A stretch of DNA of 26,980 nucleotides from Prevotella sp. UBA5387 (GCA_002407775.1 DHOP01000094.1:1-26980), one strand, 5' to 3'. Counted from the stretch's first letter, positions 16,435 through 24,892 are shown. Numbers and translations: made by a program. Notes: generated by a model from the sequence alone, not told the origin.

Positions 16435-19023
16435 TTAGTTGCTAAACGTCAAACCATTCACATCTGCATCCACCACGATAGGCTTCTCACGCGTTATGCC
16501 CTCGGCAAGTATTCGCTTGGACAAATCGTTGAGCACATAGTCCTGGATGGCACGCTTCACCGGTCGTGCACCAAACTCCGGATCGTAACCCACGTTTGAC
16601 AACCAGTCGATAGCCGCCTGAGTCCATTGGATGTCGAATCCTTGTGGTTCGAGCATCTTCTTCACACGGTTCATCTGCAACGTTACCACCGCGCCAATCT
16701 CTTGCTTGGTCAATGGCAAGAACATGATGATGTCATCGATACGGTTGAGGAACTCCGGACGGACGCTCTTCTTGAGCATCTCCATCACGTTTCTCTGAGT
16801 GTTGTCAATCACCTCGGTGCGATTAGCATCGTTGAGCTTGCCAAATTGCTCTTGGATATATTGGCTACCGATGTTGGACGTCATGACGATGATCGTGTTC
16901 TTGAAGTTCACCACGCGCCCTTTGTTATCAGTCAAACGTCCGTCGTCGAGCACCTGCAACAAGATATTGAACACGTCAGGGTGCGCCTTCTCTATCTCAT
17001 CGAACAATACCACGCTATAGGGTTTGCGCCTTACGGCCTCTGTGAGTTGTCCTCCCTCGTCATAACCTATGTATCCCGGAGGTGCACCAATGAGTCGAGA
17101 CACGCTGAACTTCTCTTGATACTCGCTCATATCGATACGTGTCAACATGTTCTCATCGTTGAAGAGGTACTCCGCCAACGTCTTGGCGAGCTCGGTCTTA
17201 CCCGTACCTGTGGTACCCAGGAAGATGAAGGAGGCGATAGGCTTCTTCGGATCTTGAAGTCCGGCACGGCTACGACGCACGGCATCGGCAACGGCCTGGA
17301 TGGCCTCGTCCTGACCAATGACACGCTTATGGAGTTCTTCCTCCAGATGGAGCAACTTATCGCGCTCGCTTTGCATCATGCGAGTGACGGGTATGCCTGT
17401 CCAACGACTCACCACCTCGGCGATGTCGTCTGCCGTCACCTCCTCACGTATCATGGCCTGGTTGCCTTGGGTCGATTTCAGTTGTTGTTGGATATTGTCA
17501 ATGTCATCCTGAAGGCTCTTCAACTTGCCATAGCGTATCTCGGCCACCTTTCCATAGTTGCCCTCACGCTCGGCACGGTCTGCCTCAAACTTGAGGTTTT
17601 CCATCTCCTCCTTATCTTGTTGGATCTTGTTGACCAATCCCTTCTCCGACTCCCATTTAGCACGGTATTGACGCTCTTGGTCTTGCAACTCGGCGATGTC
17701 CTTGTCAAGTTGTTTGATCTTGTCCACATCGTTCTCACGCTTGATGGCCTCACGCTCAATCTCCAATTGCTTGAGCTTACGCGTGATCTCATCCAACTCT
17801 TCGGGCACGGAGTCGCGCTCCATACGTAGTTTGGCGGCGGCTTCGTCCATCAGGTCGATGGCTTTGTCGGGTAAGAACCGATCGGAGATGTAACGCTCCG
17901 AGAGCTTCACGGCGGCGATACAAGCATCGTCCTGGATACGTACCTTATGATGGTTCTCATAGCGCTCCTTCAATCCACGGAGTATGGAGATGGCATCGAG
18001 CTCGTCCGGTTCATTCACCATGACGGTTTGGAAACGACGTTCCAATGCCTTGTCCTTCTCAAAGTATTTCTGGTACTCGTTGAGTGTCGTTGCACCTATT
18101 GCCCTAAGTTCGCCACGCGACAACGCCGGCTTCAGGATATTGGCGGCATCCATGGCACCCTCACCACCACCTGCACCCACAAGAGTGTGAATCTCGTCGA
18201 TGAAGAGGATGATGTTACCATCCGAATTGGTCACCTCCTTGATGACGCTCTTCAAGCGTTCCTCAAACTCACCCTTATACTTCGCACCTGCCACCAGTGC
18301 ACCCATGTCAAGGGAGAAGAGCTGCTTGTTCTTTAAGTTCTCCGGCACGTCACCACGAACGATACGTTGTGCCAAACCCTCGGCAATGGCCGTTTTACCG
18401 GTACCTGGCTCACCTATCAATATAGGGTTGTTCTTCGTACGACGAGATAGGATTTGCAACACACGGCGTATTTCTTCGTCACGTCCGATCACCGGGTCAA
18501 GCTTGCCTTTGCGGGCATCCTCGACCAGGTTCTTCGCATATTTGGAAAGCGCCTGATAATTCTCATCGCCGCTCTGACTTTGCACCTTCTGACCTTGACG
18601 GAGTTCGTTGATGGCCTTGGTCATCTCTTGTTCGTTTACGCCTGCATCCTTAAGGATACGGCTCACGGTGCTGTTCACCTTGAGCAAGGCTAACAACATG
18701 GGTTCGATTGACACAAACTCGTCACCCAACTTCTGGGATGTCTCTACGGCTTGTTGCAACACCGCATTGGCATCATTTGAAAAATAGGGTTGCCCACCAT
18801 CCACACGGGGTAGATGCTGGATCTCTTGTTGCACAAGATTCTCGATCTGCATGGTGTTCACACCCAACTTCTGAAATACGAAGTTAGTAACGTCACGACC
18901 CTTTTGCATGATGCCTTGTAGCAGATGTATTGGCTCGATGGCTTGCTGATGGGCTTGTTGGGCGGTGTTCACCGCTTCTTGAATAGCCTCTTGCGCCTTA
19001 ATTGTAAATTTGTCGAATGTCAT
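16435..19023 (-). CDS. clpB: ATP-dependent disaggregase ClpB
   Basis: ClpB is a hexameric AAA+ chaperone that pulls proteins out of aggregates together with DnaK. The 862-residue length and domain order are those of a complete ClpB. The N-terminal Clp repeat domain is at about 1-145. The first AAA+ domain has Walker A GEPGTGKT at 204-211 and Walker B ILFIDE at 272-277. The long coiled-coil middle domain, rich in E, K and Q, is at about 400-525. The second AAA+ domain has Walker A GTTGTGKT at 603-610. The middle domain and the absence of a ClpP-binding loop separate it from ClpA/ClpC. The gene stands alone, ends in a strong terminator, and has a possible -7 box (TATTTTTG, 19086-19093). The second Walker A reads GTTGTGKT where GPTGVGKT is more common, a conservative variation. 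Confidence 0.97.
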   Translation of the reverse strand: MTFDKFTIKAQEAIQEAVNTAQQAHQQAIEPIHLLQGIMQKGRDVTNFVFQKLGVNTMQIENLVQQEIQHLPRVDGGQPYFSNDANAVLQQAVETSQKLGDEFVSIEPMLLALLKVNSTVSRILKDAGVNEQEMTKAINELRQGQKVQSQSGDENYQALSKYAKNLVEDARKGKLDPVIGRDEEIRRVLQILSRRTKNNPILIGEPGTGKTAIAEGLAQRIVRGDVPENLKNKQLFSLDMGALVAGAKYKGEFEERLKSVIKEVTNSDGNIILFIDEIHTLVGAGGGEGAMDAANILKPALSRGELRAIGATTLNEYQKYFEKDKALERRFQTVMVNEPDELDAISILRGLKERYENHHKVRIQDDACIAAVKLSERYISDRFLPDKAIDLMDEAAAKLRMERDSVPEELDEITRKLKQLEIEREAIKRENDVDKIKQLDKDIAELQDQERQYRAKWESEKGLVNKIQQDKEEMENLKFEADRAEREGNYGKVAEIRYGKLKSLQDDIDNIQQQLKSTQGNQAMIREEVTADDIAEVVSRWTGIPVTRMMQSERDKLLHLEEELHKRVIGQDEAIQAVADAVRRSRAGLQDPKKPIASFIFLGTTGTGKTELAKTLAEYLFNDENMLTRIDMSEYQEKFSVSRLIGAPPGYIGYDEGGQLTEAVRRKPYSVVLFDEIEKAHPDVFNILLQVLDDGRLTDNKGRVVNFKNTIIVMTSNIGSQYIQEQFGKLNDANRTEVIDNTQRNVMEMLKKSVRPEFLNRIDDIIMFLPLTKQEIGAVVTLQMNRVKKMLEPQGFDIQWTQAAIDWLSNVGYDPEFGARPVKRAIQDYVLNDLSKRILAEGITREKPIVVDADVNGLTFSN

Positions 19024-19085
19024 AATATTTCTTCTCTCTAATATTTTTTACTTCTACAAATTTTGTCTCAAATGACGTGCCTGAC

Positions 19086-19093
19086 CAAAAATA
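19086..19093 (-). promoter_or_regulatory. Possible -7 box for clpB
   Basis: TATTTTTG on the minus strand matches TAnnTTTG, 63 bases before the clpB ATG. The AT-rich context makes a chance match possible. No heat-shock type operator (CIRCE-like) is visible. Confidence 0.3.
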
Positions 19094-19203
19094 AATGACA
19101 AGTTGGCAGATGGAAGCTCTATCCACTCTCTGTATATGTAGATTTGGCGTATGTTTGTTTTGCAAACGACGAACAATATTCACGACACACATACGACAAC
19201 AAT

Positions 19204-19290
19204 GTAGGGACATACCCCGTGTATGTCCGCAACGACGCACCATACGCAAGATGCACCCACACGACACCATCAACCGGTACGCACACATAC
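19204..19290 (+). repeat. REP-like GTAG hairpin with partial REPIN interior
   Basis: The unit 19204-19230 is GTAG, then the stem GGACATAC, loop CCCGT and stem GTATGTCC. It is followed by an interior segment (ending CACCATCAACCGGTACGCAC, 19266-19285) that is shared with the complete inverted pair at 26728-26862. The matching right-hand hairpin is missing: the sequence diverges after 19290. This is therefore a broken or half element. The flank before it (ATTCACGACACACATACGAC, 19178-19197) is also conserved beside other copies. Confidence 0.85.
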
Positions 19291-19303
19291 ATGGGGAGTT
19301 GTT

Positions 19304-19343
19304 TCTCACGCAGATGACGCAGATGGCGCAGATTTACCATGCG
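19304..19343 (+). repeat. CGCAGAT-type repeat, variant B (three units)
   Basis: Three CGCAGAT motifs about 10-11 bases apart, followed by TTACCATGC. The same sequence recurs at 24930-24969 and, inverted and one unit shorter, at 25870-25900. Confidence 0.85.
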
Positions 19344-19447
19344 GGGTGCATGAGATAATAACGTGCCGATGGCATGGATGGCGAAGATTGTCCTACCTGA
19401 GTAAATAGGTGTATTCAAAGTGATGGTTGCTCGAATTGCTTTACCTA

Positions 19448-19513
19448 ACAACGCGTAGCCGTTTGCAAAGCAAACATCTGCGCAATCCGCGAAATCTGCG
19501 TGAAAAAAAACCA
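19448..19513 (-). repeat. CGCAGAT-type repeat, variant C
   Basis: Read on the minus strand it is CACGCAGATTTCGCGGATT, then GCGCAGATG, then TTTGCTTTGCAAACGGCTAC. Close copies are at 24832-24892 and, in the opposite orientation, at 25943-26002. Variant B lies about 100 bases away in opposite orientation, so the two can pair. Confidence 0.85.
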
Positions 19514-19607
19514 CATCGCAAGCACCTTAATGAAACATGAAACAACGAAACGGAAATGATGAAAATATAGAAGGGGGGATAGGCATTTAGAAGAATCAGG
19601 TAGCAAC

Positions 19608-20633
19608 CTACGCAAGCGAATTGATTCCTCTTTGCGCATACTTAGGAATTTTCATTGCCAGTTGCCCTGCCAAGAGAATAAGCGTCTTGAACCTACCTGT
19701 ATTGGTGAGCTGATCAATGTGCTGCTGATGTCGTGCATGTTTAGATAGTATGCCAGACATCTTGTCGGATTCATAAGAAGGGTCGAGGATGGTTTTGGCC
19801 ACCTCCTCTCCTGAGATAAGGGCCTGATAGATACCTTCTCCGGTGAAGGGAGAAGCCAGTCCGGCGGCATCACCAACCAAGAACGCATAGCCGAAATTCA
19901 TCCCTTGATAGTCTGTATTCATAGGGAAGGCTTCGTATCGGCCATTGGTGACGTCGATGTTCCGTTCTTTGAGCCATCGATGAAAATTATCTTTCAACGC
20001 CTTGCCAGACAGGTATTTGGGGTTAGCACCACAACCGATAGACACATACCCATGATGCGGAAATATCCAGGTGTACCAAGCCGAGAAATACTTCGGCTTA
20101 AAGAACATCTCCATCTCATTGTACTGATCCGTAGGAATAATATATTGAAGGCATAGGTTCACTTGGCTAATTTCGATTCCTAGGTATCTCCGCACCATGG
20201 AGTTAGATCCGTCGGCACCTACAAGATGCTTATATCCAATCTGTTCGCCGTTTACGACCACATATTCCTTAGCAATCTCACTAACCTTGCTCGATGTCCT
20301 TACCTCTATATTTGGAAAGGCTTCAAGTTTGTGCAATTGCCATTGCCCAAAGTCATGGCGGTCGATGGTAAAGCCAAAATTATCTTTCGACTTGATCGTT
20401 GTCGTACAATGGTTGACGTGTAGCTTAACGTGGTTGAAACTATATTCGACAATATCCGAGGGAAGATTTAGGATTTCGATGTCCTTGCCCGTCAAACCAC
20501 CGGCGCACACCTTAGGCCCAATCACCTCGTTCTTCTCCAGTACCAAGACTTTCAAAGGGGAGTTGCCCAATGTCTCGGCACATTTTAATCCGCCTGGACC
20601 AGCACCAATGATAACGACGTCGAAGAATTGCAT
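19608..20633 (-). CDS. FAD-dependent oxidoreductase, geranylgeranyl reductase family
   Basis: A 341-residue flavoprotein. The N-terminal dinucleotide-binding motif GAGPGG is at residues 10-15 and is followed by the acidic end of the second strand (VLVLEK). The CAGG segment at 43-46, VGADGSNSMVRR at 138-149 and GDAAGLASPFTGEGI at 254-268 are hallmarks of the geranylgeranyl reductase/PHBH-like group. Archaeal and plant members saturate isoprenoid chains; in Bacteroidetes the substrate is usually unknown, with a quinone or lipid side chain possible. There is no signal peptide. The C-terminus (LILLAGQLAMKIPKYAQRG) is fairly hydrophobic and may touch the membrane. The gene stands alone. Confidence 0.85.
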   Translation of the reverse strand: MQFFDVVIIGAGPGGLKCAETLGNSPLKVLVLEKNEVIGPKVCAGGLTGKDIEILNLPSDIVEYSFNHVKLHVNHCTTTIKSKDNFGFTIDRHDFGQWQLHKLEAFPNIEVRTSSKVSEIAKEYVVVNGEQIGYKHLVGADGSNSMVRRYLGIEISQVNLCLQYIIPTDQYNEMEMFFKPKYFSAWYTWIFPHHGYVSIGCGANPKYLSGKALKDNFHRWLKERNIDVTNGRYEAFPMNTDYQGMNFGYAFLVGDAAGLASPFTGEGIYQALISGEEVAKTILDPSYESDKMSGILSKHARHQQHIDQLTNTGRFKTLILLAGQLAMKIPKYAQRGINSLA

Positions 20634-20888
20634 GATGATTGAAGTGTTTAAAATCTGATGTAAAGTTAATGATTTTTTCCAATTTTCATCCTTATTTCCT
20701 CATTTTGCTTGGTAATAATAAGTCATAAAGCAACAATAAACGATGGTGATGATTATCTCTTGGCAAGCCCAGAAGAGGGTATCGCTTGCTTAGATGAAAA
20801 TAGCCCCCGAATGGGAGGCACTTCTGGGGTGGGCGCAATTCCCGCCGATATGCCCTTTACTCCCAATGTCGGAAGCCCCAAAAGTTAT
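20634..20888. other. Intergenic region with a GC-rich, foldable block
   Basis: Between 20785 and 20885 there is a GC-rich stretch, unlike the AT-rich spacers elsewhere, with several complementary segments (CTTCTGGGG at 20820-20828 against CCCCAAAAG at 20877-20885; GGCG against CGCC near 20832-20847). No gene is convincing. It could be the 3' end structure of the leftward AlkD-like gene. Confidence 0.35.
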
Positions 20889-21563
20889 TCATCTTTTCAG
20901 GCTTTTCAAATACTCCTTTTGTTCCTCGGTTATTCGATAACTCTCGCGCGCCTTTTGAATCGTCTTATTGTGTGTCCAAACATCCAGTCTCCCTTTTTCG
21001 ATATAAGGTACGGTGGCATCCCATTGTTTTGCTAATGCCGTGGCAAAAAGCCAGGCAATCATCATGTTCACATAATACTCTTCCGAATGGACCGAAGCCG
21101 GAATGTCTAAATACTCGGCCTTGAAATCATCATCTAAATAGTGCGACATTAACATTTCCATACCAAAACGACAGGTGTAGGTCTTGTCGGACTTTGTCCA
21201 CTCTCTGATTTTCTTGATCAGCTCCCTCTTGTTTTTCTTAAAGATACCAGGCGACATGATATCACAAACGGCCCAATTGTCTACGTAGGGGAGGAACTCA
21301 TCAAGCAAATCGACACACAGGTCATAACTCTTTATTTCTGAGATCAACAGAGCATGCAAGATATCCTCATCGTAATACTCATGAGGAATGGCTTTCAAGA
21401 AGTCCTTTGACTCCTCTTCCATGATGTATTGCTTGGCCAACTTTCGTGCTAGTGGAATTCGAACCCCGATTATCTTTTCTCTGGGTATGGTTGGTGTCAG
21501 CTTGCTTTGAAAATCGGCATACTTTATATCTTGTAGGGCAAATAACTTTTCTTGTATATCCAT
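20889..21563 (-). CDS. AlkD-type DNA alkylation repair protein
   Basis: A 224-residue helical protein of the DNA alkylation repair (AlkD) family. Canonical AlkD is a HEAT-repeat glycosylase that removes N3- and N7-alkylated purines without base flipping. Supporting segments are GVRIPLARKLAKQY near the N-terminus, the conserved core VDNWAVCDIMSPGIF, whose Trp and Asp correspond to the family's Trp-Asp catalytic pair, and MMIAWLFATALAKQWDATVPYI in the third quarter. Length and segment order are typical. It is a single gene with a TACCTTTG box 34 bases upstream. It is clearly different from the other family member at 5211-5837 and looks like the more canonical of the two. Confidence 0.88.
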   Translation of the reverse strand: MDIQEKLFALQDIKYADFQSKLTPTIPREKIIGVRIPLARKLAKQYIMEEESKDFLKAIPHEYYDEDILHALLISEIKSYDLCVDLLDEFLPYVDNWAVCDIMSPGIFKKNKRELIKKIREWTKSDKTYTCRFGMEMLMSHYLDDDFKAEYLDIPASVHSEEYYVNMMIAWLFATALAKQWDATVPYIEKGRLDVWTHNKTIQKARESYRITEEQKEYLKSLKR

Positions 21564-21596
21564 GACGTTAATTTATTTGTTTGAAAATTGTTCCCC

Positions 21597-21604
21597 CAAA
21601 GGTA
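21597..21604 (-). promoter_or_regulatory. -7 box for the AlkD-type gene
   Basis: TACCTTTG on the minus strand matches TAnnTTTG, 34 bases before the ATG. Confidence 0.45.
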
Positions 21605-21816
21605 GATTCAGTTACCGAGCACGAAATTACGTGATATACTTGTGAATTCCAAATTCAGGCATTCTATATTTGTCTATGCTTCCCTCCCAAATTCTATCTA
21701 TTGAGCCATAGTGTCGTGAGAGAAAATGGGGTGGGTGCTAACCTGACATGACACAAAATAGCAAAAGAAATGAGAAACGAAGCTCAACGCTATTTAAAAA
21801 TCGTGGATCGAATGGA

Positions 21817-23889
21817 CTATTCAGGTAATTCCTTTAGCCCTATTTCCTTTAGATAATTATAGGTTGGGTCATAGAACTCTGGCTTTCGAGTAGGATCATT
21901 TGAGTCACCTTTAGGTACAAAGATAATCATTCCTTGGCGTGCACGAGTAAGTAGGACTCGATAGGCATTTTTACGATACATTTGGCGTTCCTCCTTTTTC
22001 ACATTGTACCATTTACATCCACCATTAAATTGGAAGTACTTCCATCCATCCTCTGAATAGCGGAAATCGCCATCCCATGCCACGCAACACCAATCCAATT
22101 CAAGACCTTGAACATCAAACTCCGTAGCAACATCTTCTAAAAATAAAGATGAGCGGACATCTGAGTCATCATCCAAAAACCAATGGACTACATTAGCCTT
22201 AAGTCTTACAATGATATTCTCCGGACGTAGTCTGTCTCCAGAAGACGAAGCGACAATGCCATATCGCTCGCTACCTCTTGCCTTATCTTTTAGCCATTGT
22301 TTAGCTTTGTCAATATCACGAGTCAAGAATATCGGATAATTCGTTAAGGTAGATTGCACCTCTCTAACTTTGTCCTTATTAATTTCCAATAAATGGTGTA
22401 CGAAGTTAGATACGTTTTCGGCGCGGAATGAACGCATGGAAACCGCCAAATGTAGGTTGTGTTCCTTTGTGACATGCTCTCTACTTTTCAAAAGTTCTTC
22501 AATCTTTCCAGCGCCATATTCTTGTTCCGTTAACTGATCGGAAATATAGACATGCCAATCGGGGTAATTGCGATTCATTGAATCTATCCATTCTACAATC
22601 CCTGCTTCACCTGTATTGATTTCTTGTCCGCCACCCACAAGGCAAACGATTACTGCCCAGTCCTTATGTCGGTCAAGACATGAAATGAGGTATTCTGGCT
22701 CAGAAAAGGGGAAGCCTGGAACACCTTTCTTTTGGCTCATGAATCTTTCCAACTGCTCTCTTGTCCACGCTCTTTGAGACTCGTCGAATATAGCAACATG
22801 ATCTATAGGTGTGTAATGCTTGTCCTTGTTTTCTACTTTCTCAAAATAGTCCTCATCCATGACTATCCTGCCATCTTCTATCTTTGACCCTTCCAAGCAT
22901 GAATCACGATAGTGATGGATCATCTGGATGAAAGTCTTCACCTCACTTGTGGCTTTGGCTTTAGTAAATTTGTTACCAACTGCTCTTTCCCGAGCTACCT
23001 TGTCCCGAGCCAGAGCCTCCGTTAGAACCTCAACAAGAGGGTAATTACCAGAGAGGTAGGTTGCAATCTCTTTCTTCTCAAATTGCTCGGTTGCTATGTT
23101 TAATCCTACTAAAGTTTTACCTGCACCTGGAACACCTGTCACGAAGCAAATACTCTTTTGATGATATTGTTTACTATCTTCGATGATCTTGGTTACATAT
23201 GCACTTGTTTTGGAGAGATTCTCTCCAGAATCATGGCGAGAGATGTCCTCGACCGAATGGTTAAGATAAAGCGAACTGGCAGCCTCAATGATCGTTGGAG
23301 TAGGAGAGTAATTACTCAACACCCATGAATCATCGTTAGACAATATTTCGTCTTCTCCGTACGAATAGTTGTCAAGTACATAATTGATGATGGATTCGAC
23401 ATCGGAACTTGAACTTGCTAATAGAGGTAAAAACAATCTATCCTCGCTACATTTGTATTCGTTCTCAACACCTTTAGCCGAGGTGCTTACCAGAATAGGT
23501 ACAATAAATCTGTTATGTGACTCTTCATGAAAGTTCTTCAGGTCAAGTCCATAATCACATACTTGTGTAATGTCCTGTTCTGTATAGTCTTCCTTAAAAG
23601 CTTTGAATTCAAGGACAAGGACGATTCCCTTAATCAATACAACCACATCAATGCGCCTGCCCATTCGGGGAATATTGTATTCAAAACAGATGTATCCATC
23701 TTTCCCTAAATTATGAAGGAGTTCTTTCATTAAAGAGATTTCATCTTGCCATGCTCTAATTTGAGTAACTAGAAGTGCATGATGCATCTTTAGATGTTCA
23801 TTTGAAAGAGGTGATATAATGTCATTTTCAGATGCCTGAAGAAACTCGTCAATTGTCGCCTGGTAAAAGCACCTACTCGCTAAAGCCAT
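21817..23889 (-). CDS. PD-(D/E)XK nuclease fused to SF1/DUF2075 helicase (candidate defence protein)
   Basis: A 690-residue two-part protein. Residues about 60-135 look like a PD-(D/E)XK nuclease: GRRIDVVV with Asp81, then LVLEFKAF with Glu94 and Lys96. The rest is a DUF2075 (Schlafen-group-like) superfamily 1 helicase/ATPase: Walker A GVPGAGKT at 252-259, Walker B HVAIFDESQRAW with Asp369-Glu370, the arginine motif VSMRSFRAENV at about 483-493, FDVQGLELDW at 591-600 (motif V) and AYRVLLTRARQGM at 642-654 (motif VI). All motifs are intact, so it should be active. Related genes are common in accessory and defence regions, and this one borders the repeat-rich, tRNA-remnant region. No methyltransferase or partner gene is next to it. 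A role against phage or plasmids is inferred, not shown. Confidence 0.85.
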   Translation of the reverse strand: MALASRCFYQATIDEFLQASENDIISPLSNEHLKMHHALLVTQIRAWQDEISLMKELLHNLGKDGYICFEYNIPRMGRRIDVVVLIKGIVLVLEFKAFKEDYTEQDITQVCDYGLDLKNFHEESHNRFIVPILVSTSAKGVENEYKCSEDRLFLPLLASSSSDVESIINYVLDNYSYGEDEILSNDDSWVLSNYSPTPTIIEAASSLYLNHSVEDISRHDSGENLSKTSAYVTKIIEDSKQYHQKSICFVTGVPGAGKTLVGLNIATEQFEKKEIATYLSGNYPLVEVLTEALARDKVARERAVGNKFTKAKATSEVKTFIQMIHHYRDSCLEGSKIEDGRIVMDEDYFEKVENKDKHYTPIDHVAIFDESQRAWTREQLERFMSQKKGVPGFPFSEPEYLISCLDRHKDWAVIVCLVGGGQEINTGEAGIVEWIDSMNRNYPDWHVYISDQLTEQEYGAGKIEELLKSREHVTKEHNLHLAVSMRSFRAENVSNFVHHLLEINKDKVREVQSTLTNYPIFLTRDIDKAKQWLKDKARGSERYGIVASSSGDRLRPENIIVRLKANVVHWFLDDDSDVRSSLFLEDVATEFDVQGLELDWCCVAWDGDFRYSEDGWKYFQFNGGCKWYNVKKEERQMYRKNAYRVLLTRARQGMIIFVPKGDSNDPTRKPEFYDPTYNYLKEIGLKELPE

Positions 23890-23920
23890 TCTGTTATTTT
23901 AGGTTGATAATTTCTAATTC

Positions 23921-23928
23921 CAAAGATA
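23921..23928 (-). promoter_or_regulatory. -7 box for the nuclease-helicase gene
   Basis: TATCTTTG on the minus strand, 32 bases before the ATG at 23889, a full consensus match. Confidence 0.5.
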
Positions 23929-23993
23929 CGAAAATATTTTCAAATTTTAGAAAGAGCGATGTGAGATTTAAAATTGTTTACACAATGTGCCTT

Positions 23994-24052
23994 TGCCGGT
24001 TGGCTTGAAATGTTGGAATAGAGCAACAGCCTTCTAAGCTGTGGGTCCTGGG
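23994..24052 (+). pseudogene. Decayed tRNA-Arg(UCU) remnant
   Basis: Bases 24026-24042 form a perfect tRNA anticodon arm: stem ACAGC, loop CTTCTAA, stem GCTGT. The loop has T at position 33, so the anticodon is TCT (Arg). Before it, GCTT (24003-24006) and GAGC (24021-24024) form a D stem, with TG at the U8/R9 positions and GG in the loop. After it come a 5-base variable region (GGGTC) and CTGGG, the usual 5' side of a T stem. From 24053 on the T loop (TTCGA) and T-stem partner are absent, and the D loop is too long (14 bases). The gene is therefore truncated and not functional. A 7-base partner for the acceptor segment (ACCGGTA, 24079-24085) exists but at the wrong distance. Confidence 0.6.
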
Positions 24053-24456
24053 GAGATAGTTAGGGTAATTTGTTCTAAACCGGTACAGAGTAGCTAGACG
24101 AGTACAAGGGTGATGTATGGGCTGGTGGTTGGCAATCGATTCATAGGCGTAAGCTCAGAGGCATGGTGGTTGGCCAATCCGCAATTATCGGCGATGGTGG
24201 TGTGGAGGATGCTTTGGATGGCTTTCTTGGGGGAGGTTTTACCTGATTGTTATTTCGAATCGATTCATAAGACTCTACTATACGAGGGTTGTTTGTGGCT
24301 TTATGCGATAGCAGTTTTGTTGTCGCAATATGTCAAAGATCTCTTTTGAATCCAATGAAATCTTGTTGTGAGGCGAAAGCAGAGTGATCAGGTCTGCCGG
24401 GCCGAAGCCCTAAATCGTGTTTGCTTCTCGATTTCATTTTGTGAAGGGGTGTAGAG

Positions 24457-24546
24457 GAGTGCCGTCCTTTCATCTACAATGAAAGTGCAAACGAGAGCAA
24501 TGCAAGCTTGTTTGAACATTGCCGAGTGCCGTCCTTTCATCTACAA
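24457..24546. repeat. 23-bp direct repeat, 67 bases apart
   Basis: The same 23 bases, starting GAGTGCCGTCCTTTCATC and ending TACAA, occur at 24457-24479 and 24524-24546. The second copy runs into the leftward -7 box (24544-24551), so the repeat covers the start region of that predicted transcript. Confidence 0.85.
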
Positions 24547-24610
24547 AGATACGACATAACGCCGAGCAAATGCCAATTATAGCCCCTTTGGGGTTGTTAA
24601 CAGCTGTTAA
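24544..24610 (-). promoter_or_regulatory. Leftward promoter module: palindrome, 45 bp, -7 box
   Basis: On the minus strand a perfect 14-bp palindrome TTAACAGCTGTTAA (24597-24610) is followed after exactly 45 bases by TATCTTTG (24544-24551). A module with the same palindrome (one mismatch), spacing and box, pointing the other way, is at 26149-26215. No gene is evident to the left, so the promoter appears orphaned. Confidence 0.6.
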
Positions 24611-24680
24611 AGCCAGATTGTCGCATTTATCTCCGAGCGTTAGAGATTCACACGCTAAAATGGAAGACCGGAAGAGGCGG

Positions 24681-24800
24681 AAATAATGAAAAGATGAAAA
24701 CATGAAAGGACGAAAAGATTAGGGGATGCGGAGATTTTCGGGAGTGGATGAAAATAATGAAATAATGAAAAAATGAAATGAAAGGATGAAAAAATTAAAT
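24681..24800. repeat. Low-complexity ATGAAA-rich tract
   Basis: Many ATGAAA, ATGAAAA and GGATGAAAA units in irregular succession. A shorter inverted counterpart (TCTTTTCATTCTTCATCCTT) is at about 25453-25472. No coding function is apparent. Confidence 0.6.
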
Positions 24801-24831
24801 ACATGAGGATGAGGTCAAATAACAAAACCAT

Positions 24832-24892
24832 CAACGCGGAGCCGTTTGCAACGCAAACATCTGCGTAATCCGCGGAATCTGCGTGCAAAAAA
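24832..24892 (-). repeat. CGCAGAT-type repeat, variant C (second copy)
   Basis: It matches the copy at 19448-19513 with a few substitutions and is the mirror image of 25943-26002. The palindromic core GTTTGCAACGCAAAC lies at 24843-24857. Confidence 0.85.

Larger units (their letters stand above)
19024..19607. other. Repeat-filled intergenic region upstream of clpB
   Basis: 584 bases without a supported gene. They hold the possible clpB promoter (19086-19093), one GTAG hairpin (19204-19230) with the left part of a REPIN interior, and two CGCAGAT-type repeats (19304-19343 and 19448-19513) in opposite orientation. All small open frames here run through these repeats and are not convincing. Confidence 0.65.

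Noticed and set aside
16627..17829. A 400-codon open frame on the plus strand inside clpB
   Set aside because: It lies wholly antisense to a complete, well-conserved clpB; its length comes from the codon pattern of the real gene, and it shows no domain of its own.
20709..21035. A 108-codon plus-strand frame starting with TTG
   Set aside because: Half of it is antisense to the AlkD-type gene, its start is non-ATG, and the product is not recognisable.
21817..23889. Restriction endonuclease of a restriction-modification system
   Set aside because: No methyltransferase or specificity subunit is next to it; the helicase part fits DUF2075/Schlafen-group proteins better than type I or III restriction subunits.
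23994..24085. Functional tRNA-Arg gene
   Set aside because: The T arm is missing and the D loop is too long; the apparent acceptor partner is about 14 bases too far away.
24110..24349. A 79-codon open frame (W-rich) after the tRNA remnant
   Set aside because: No recognised family and no convincing promoter, and it contains one copy of a 12-base direct repeat (AATCGATTCATA at 24134 and 24258) at each end. It could be a gene remnant but cannot be supported as a gene.
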